From the NCBI GenBank assembly GCA_018806915.1, contig JAGKQI010000046.1, positions 1,178,001-1,242,000 on the forward strand: a stretch of 64,000 bases of DNA, written 5' to 3'. The translations under genes and the position numbers were made by a program. The notes under the pieces were generated by a model. The model did not search any database, was not told where the DNA came from, and worked only from the letters and a program-made list of their open reading frames with translations. Shown piece after piece: positions 60,046-64,000 of this stretch (positions within the stretch are counted from its first letter, which is position 1; each line of letters opens with the position of its first letter). Source of the DNA: Phytophthora colocasiae. Lineage: Eukaryota > Oomycota > Peronosporomycetes > Peronosporales > Peronosporaceae.

Positions 60046-60911
60046 CTTCCGAGGTAGGTTCTCAGGGAAATGTCGAAGAGCTGCAATTTGAAGCTTTTGG
60101 CCCACTGAAGGAGTTTGTTCCTGCCGTCAGAGATCCTCGCCCGATGGCTCCCGAGGAAGTGGCTCCCTGGATCTCGGATGAAGTCAGCCAGCTGAGTCTT
60201 CTAACGCTTTCCGCCAACGGCATGAACGCTTGTCGTCGTCCTGGGTGGTTGTTCCCACTCCGTACTGGCCGTGGTGGTCCGGGTCTGGACAGTTATGTCC
60301 CGGATCTCCTCTCCCGGGCCCACATCGTTTGGTTATACGCGACGGAGCCGTGGAAAGATCTCGGGTCTCGAGCTCCGCCCCCTTATACCTTCCAGGAGGA
60401 TCTGTCGCCTCGGCTGGCGGAGATCTTGAGTTGGTATGACGCGTTTGAGTCTGCCAATCTCCAAGCGATTTGGGAATCCACACATTCGTTCCCTATCTCT
60501 GCCGAGCTACGCAAGGCGGACAGCTGGTTCGCAGGCTTCTATCGTCGCAGAAAGAATCGCGGATCCCACGCGCGGGACAACTATCGCAAGCTGCAAAACA
60601 GGATCTTCGACAGGATGCGTTTGACCGGGTGTTGTGATTTGGATCTCTGGTTGGACCCACACTTCATCCACTTCCCTCTGCCTTCGGAGGATACCATCTG
60701 GTATCCAGGAGCCGAAGCCGTCGCCGCTGGGGCGGATCCCCCGCAAGATCTTGTGGCTGCTCTCGATGACTGCGATCGTCAGGATCCCTGGCGTACCCAC
60801 TACCGCTCCGGATCTTCTCATCCCAGCGTCGGTGCCAGTCGTCTCTCTATGAAGTTCGTCCGCTCGCTGCCAGGTTTCAGTCCCGACGCTGCCCGATCTC
60901 AAACTTTGTAA
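60033..60911 (+). CDS. Antisense ORF of E3 copy C: C-terminal conserved domain
   Basis: 292 codons. Includes EELQFEAFGPLKEF, which leads in frame into the C-terminal domain (EPWKDL, HARDNY, LDLW, WYPG, DPWRTHY), intact here where copy B has a frameshift. Ends in TAA at 60,909-60,911 ahead of the inverted GGATCC array. Confidence 0.72.
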   Translation: MPLVTSEVGSQGNVEELQFEAFGPLKEFVPAVRDPRPMAPEEVAPWISDEVSQLSLLTLSANGMNACRRPGWLFPLRTGRGGPGLDSYVPDLLSRAHIVWLYATEPWKDLGSRAPPPYTFQEDLSPRLAEILSWYDAFESANLQAIWESTHSFPISAELRKADSWFAGFYRRRKNRGSHARDNYRKLQNRIFDRMRLTGCCDLDLWLDPHFIHFPLPSEDTIWYPGAEAVAAGADPPQDLVAALDDCDRQDPWRTHYRSGSSHPSVGASRLSMKFVRSLPGFSPDAARSQTL

Positions 60912-61029
60912 GTGGCGTTGCATAATTCCATACATCTTCTTGTCTGTTCTGTTTTTTCTTTCGGGATCCGTACACAATAACCCCGGCTTTCCAGTGAAAC
61001 AATAGTGAGGCCCACTGTTTGAAAGCTTG

Positions 61030-61435
61030 AAAATCCGACTTCAGGATCCAAGGACCCAAACTCTGAGATCCGAGGATCCAAAGATCCAAAGATCCAAATT
61101 CTGAGATCCGAAGATCCAACCTCAGGATCCAAGGATCCAAACTTGGGGATCCGAGGGTCCAACCTCAGGACCCAAGGATCCAACTTCAAAAACCCAAGGA
61201 TCCACTCGGAGATCCGAGGATCCAACCTCAGGACCCAAGGATCCAACTTCAAAGACCCAAGGATCCACTCGGAGATCCGAGGATCCAACCTCAGGACCCA
61301 AGGATCCAACTTCAAAAACCCAAGGATCCACTCGGAGATCCGAGGATCTAACTTCAGGACCCAAGGATCCGACTTCAAAAACCCAAGGATCCACTCGGAG
61401 ATCCGAGGATCCAACCTCAGGACCCAAGGTGACAA
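61030..61435 (-). repeat. GGATCC array between pol and antisense ORF (E3 copy C)
   Basis: Inverted counterpart of 49,090-49,530, with the same ~58-bp unit about four to five times. Confidence 0.85.
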
Positions 61436-61586
61436 GGCATCGATTTGGCCGGCATCTGTTCCTTCTTCAGGGGTCAACCTTCTTTTCTTCAAATGTAAAC
61501 ATACAGCGCGTCCACTTGCAGTAAACTGCCAGTCTTCTCTTCCACATTGGCGAGCGCCCTCACCAATGGAAAATCCACCACCTCGG

Positions 61587-62015
61587 CTACTCCTCTTCAT
61601 GTGACTGCATTGCTTGGAATCGGTTCTTTTTACTCCGTTCTTGGAGGAACTCATGCAGCAACGCACCACAGTTCAGGTCTGCTTCATCTACCCAGGTAGG
61701 ATCCTCGTATCCCTTCCAGAAAACTTGGAATTCTCGGCGGATCCGGCCATATCGAGTGGGTCGCCCCGTCCGGACGTCTGTGATCCGCTCGACTTCGAAC
61801 TCGTCGTCTTCCAGATCGCGATCCCAGCTGTCTTCCGGCAACAAGGCTTCATCGAAGTCCAAACGGTCTGCTTCGTCCACCGTCAACTGGATCTTCGGTC
61901 GATCTGGGAACGTCCTGACTGGCTTCAACTTAGAGATGTGCACTACCGGAAACAAACGATAGTCTGTACCAGCGACCTCTAAACGGACTGCATACTCGTT
62001 CGCCATTTCTGCCAC
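61587..62015 (-). CDS. pol: Pol of E3 copy C: integrase C-terminal end and chromodomain
   Basis: VHISKLKP, an acidic segment and the chromodomain EFQVFWKGYEDPTWV, ending in TAG. Offset from the upstream frame by the one-base deletion at about 62,050 that copy B also has. Confidence 0.8.
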   Translation of the reverse strand: MAEMANEYAVRLEVAGTDYRLFPVVHISKLKPVRTFPDRPKIQLTVDEADRLDFDEALLPEDSWDRDLEDDEFEVERITDVRTGRPTRYGRIRREFQVFWKGYEDPTWVDEADLNCGALLHEFLQERSKKNRFQAMQSHEEE

Positions 62016-64000
62016 ACGGAACGGTCCATGCCACAGATGAGCGAGCTTTTGGCGTACCCTCCTTGACTCTGTCTAAGAACAGCCACACTTGGGATCCAGC
62101 CTCGATGGGGTGTTGCGTCGCCGTTTCGCTCTGCCTGTCGGCACGATCCGAGATTGCCTGCTTCAAACGGTCATTCACCTCAGCTCTGGCTAGTTGATAG
62201 TGCCGCTGGATCTGATACCTCCAACGTCGTGGATCTACATCACGGCGCCCGGTATTCCCCAGCGAGAGCGTTGCTTCTAGGGTTGTCTTGGGATCCCAGC
62301 CATGGGCGAGGTAGAACGGCGTGTCGCCCCTAGTCCGATCTTGTGCAGTGTTCAGGGCGAAAGTCAGGCGTTCTGCGTACTCGTCCCAGTCTCGCTGGTC
62401 GGGATCCTGGACGTACATCTTGATCGCCCGCGTGATTGTCTGCACCATCCGCTCGGCTGTGCCATTCGATTGTGGTCGATAGGCCATAGTGGCTCGCTGG
62501 CGCTGGCCTAGGATCCGGTTGAAAGCACGAAAGAAGTCGGACATAAACCCGGGTTCTCGGTCGTGTCGGATCACCTGGCTGGCACCGAACCGTCGAAATA
62601 CGCAGATCTCATAGGACTCCGCGATGGCCTGGGCCGTTCGCGAGTTGTTAGCATTGACAATCACGTAACCGGTAAAGAGATCCACCCATACTAGCAGCTC
62701 AGTGTTCCCGTTCTCGGATCTCGGTAGCGAAGGTATATGATCCATAGCGATCACTTGAAACGGGTAAGTGGCTCGGATATTACCCGGCGACACACCGCGA
62801 ATTGTGGGTCGTCCCTTGCCCGTCTCGCAATCCACGCACCCTCCGACAAACTGCTGTACGGATTTGAAAAGGCCTCTCCAGTAGAAGTGGTCCTTGATCC
62901 TCTGGTACGTACGCCCAATCCCCTGATGACCCCCTTCCAAACTCACATGATAGTGATGCAGTAGGTCTGCTTGCAACGTCTCAGGTATAACCAATCGTAA
63001 CAATCCGTCTCGATCTGCTTCGGTCCTTCGTGAAGGTGCGCAATAGAACAACAGCTCATCCTCGTCCAACTCGAAATTGTCGGCTGGCAGACGGCACGTC
63101 TTGGCTTCAGCCGCAGTCAGATCCGTCAGCTGTCCTCGCAAGAACGACTTCAGGTTGGAGATCCATGTTTCCTCGTCTTGGGATCGTCGGATCCGGTCAA
63201 TTCTCAGCTGCTGCACGGACTCTTCGTCGAGTACCCGGGGTTTCCCCTCTCTGGCCTGTCTTCGGGTGGTGACTGCACTGACCCGTGGCTTTGGATCCTC
63301 GGATCCTGAGGTCAGGATCTCATCCAATCGATTTAGGGTGACGAGATCCTCGCGATCCCCTTCCTGGTCGACGGCATTCCCACTCTCTCGCTGCAATGCT
63401 GCGCTGGCCAAGCTATCGGCGCTGGCGTTCCACGCTCGTTTCACATGTAGCAAGTCGTGGTCCGGCCATTCCCGGAGCTGTGCCAGTGCCTTCTGTCTCA
63501 GCAGCGTCAGAGCTGGCGCTTTACAGTCGATCTCCCCACGCATCTGGCGGATCACCAGATTCGAATCTCCGCAGATAATGAGTCGTCCCTTAGTCAGATC
63601 TTCGAGCAGCTCGAAACACAATAGAAGTCCGTTGTACTCCGCTTCGTTGACTGTCAGACTCTCCACGTACCGAGACGCTGCTTTAACCACCTTCCATTCG
63701 GGCAGCTTCCATACAATCGCACTGAAGGATCCTCCACCACGTTTTACCCTGGCGGATCCGTCAAAACTAACCACCCACAACTCTTCCTCTGGCTTCACAG
63801 TTGGCACCGGCATCTGGATCGCTCGACGCGGTTCCTTCCTTGGGGCGATGCTCACCAACGCTTGGTCCACCTCGGATCTCGGGGTGATACTTGCGGCGAG
63901 GGATCCGAGGATCTCGTCCTCCCCTTTCGTACACTTCGTGATCTCCAAGGTCCAAGGCGATAACAATGCCGCCCATTGGCCCAATCTTCCTTGTAGTCCG
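61930..64000 (-). CDS. pol: Pol of E3 copy C: first RNase H end, second RNase H, integrase (5' part outside window)
   Basis: Open to the right edge. Starts in the degenerate first RNase H (GQWAALLSPWTLEI), then the second RNase H with SFDGS, NEAEYNG, CGDSNL and SADSLA, the integrase zinc finger with the normal CVDCETGKG, and the core with AMDHI, RHDREP and NGTAERM. No stop through the integrase core, so this is the best-preserved E3 integrase in the window. It leaves homology after the one-base deletion near 62,050 and terminates at 61,930. Confidence 0.88.
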   Translation of the reverse strand, partial: GLQGRLGQWAALLSPWTLEITKCTKGEDEILGSLAASITPRSEVDQALVSIAPRKEPRRAIQMPVPTVKPEEELWVVSFDGSARVKRGGGSFSAIVWKLPEWKVVKAASRYVESLTVNEAEYNGLLLCFELLEDLTKGRLIICGDSNLVIRQMRGEIDCKAPALTLLRQKALAQLREWPDHDLLHVKRAWNASADSLASAALQRESGNAVDQEGDREDLVTLNRLDEILTSGSEDPKPRVSAVTTRRQAREGKPRVLDEESVQQLRIDRIRRSQDEETWISNLKSFLRGQLTDLTAAEAKTCRLPADNFELDEDELLFYCAPSRRTEADRDGLLRLVIPETLQADLLHHYHVSLEGGHQGIGRTYQRIKDHFYWRGLFKSVQQFVGGCVDCETGKGRPTIRGVSPGNIRATYPFQVIAMDHIPSLPRSENGNTELLVWVDLFTGYVIVNANNSRTAQAIAESYEICVFRRFGASQVIRHDREPGFMSDFFRAFNRILGQRQRATMAYRPQSNGTAERMVQTITRAIKMYVQDPDQRDWDEYAERLTFALNTAQDRTRGDTPFYLAHGWDPKTTLEATLSLGNTGRRDVDPRRWRYQIQRHYQLARAEVNDRLKQAISDRADRQSETATQHPIEAGSQVWLFLDRVKEGTPKARSSVAWTVPCGRNGERVCSPFRGRWYRLSFVSGSAHL

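Larger units (their letters stand above)
56055..64000 (-). mobile_element. Ty3/Gypsy element E3, copy C (inverted, runs off right edge)
   Basis: Begins with TGTGGTG (the inverted LTR end), then LTR, antisense ORF (on the plus strand), GGATCC array, and pol on the minus strand as far as the first RNase H. Very similar to copy B, including a shared one-base deletion in pol. Together with copy B it forms a long inverted repeat around the Helitron fragment. Confidence 0.88.

Noticed and set aside
1..64000. RXLR or Crinkler effector genes, tRNA or rRNA genes
   Set aside because: No secreted RXLR/dEER or LFLAK-type N-termini, and no tRNA or rRNA folds that I could support.

Overview
The window looks like a repeat-rich stretch of an oomycete genome, most likely Phytophthora or a close relative. 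This is inferred from chromodomain Ty3/Gypsy elements, a Helitron, a Merlin-type DNA transposon with two 58-nt introns and a CLC chloride-channel gene fragment; no species marker is present. Nearly everything is transposable-element sequence. I see no rRNA, tRNA, CRISPR array or bacterial operon.

Layout. 1-13,699: a Ty3/Gypsy element (E1) entering from the left edge: Gag, Pol with one nonsense codon, two overlapping antisense ORFs, and the 3' LTR. 13,700-21,940: the 3' part of a related element (E2), cut in its RNase H domain exactly where the E1 LTR ends, with its own antisense ORFs and 3' LTR. 21,941-23,627: the C-terminal part of a CLC channel gene. 23,636-25,142: a complete Merlin element with 25-bp terminal inverted repeats (TIRs) and an 8-bp target-site duplication (TSD), inserted into a minus-strand coding remnant. 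25,143-26,939: poorly understood sequence with a 50-bp hairpin. 26,940-27,241 and 54,156-56,054: two pieces of one Helitron ORF. Between them sits a head-to-tail pair of a third Gypsy family (E3 copies A and B) in LTR-A-LTR-B-LTR order. 56,055-64,000: a third copy (C) in the opposite orientation, leaving the window on the right.

How the parts work together. E1 and E3 join Gag to Pol through the same -1 frameshift module: slippery heptamer GTTAAAC at the gag stop codon, followed by an RNA fold of the same geometry but different sequence. Pol carries an aspartic protease, reverse transcriptase (RT), a degenerate first RNase H, a second RNase H with intact catalytic residues, integrase and chromodomain. 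All three families carry, between pol and the 3' LTR, a long coding region on the opposite strand for a coiled-coil, acidic-linker protein with a conserved C-terminal domain. Each family is also saturated with its own short DNA motif (TCCGGA in E1, CTCTGA in E2, GGATCC in E3), in all usable reading frames and in tandem arrays. The antisense protein and the family-specific motif together are the strongest candidate for an undescribed system. A link between them is my inference.

Many breaks are one-base changes in short homopolymers, which may be decay or uncorrected sequencing error. Several substitution stops look real.
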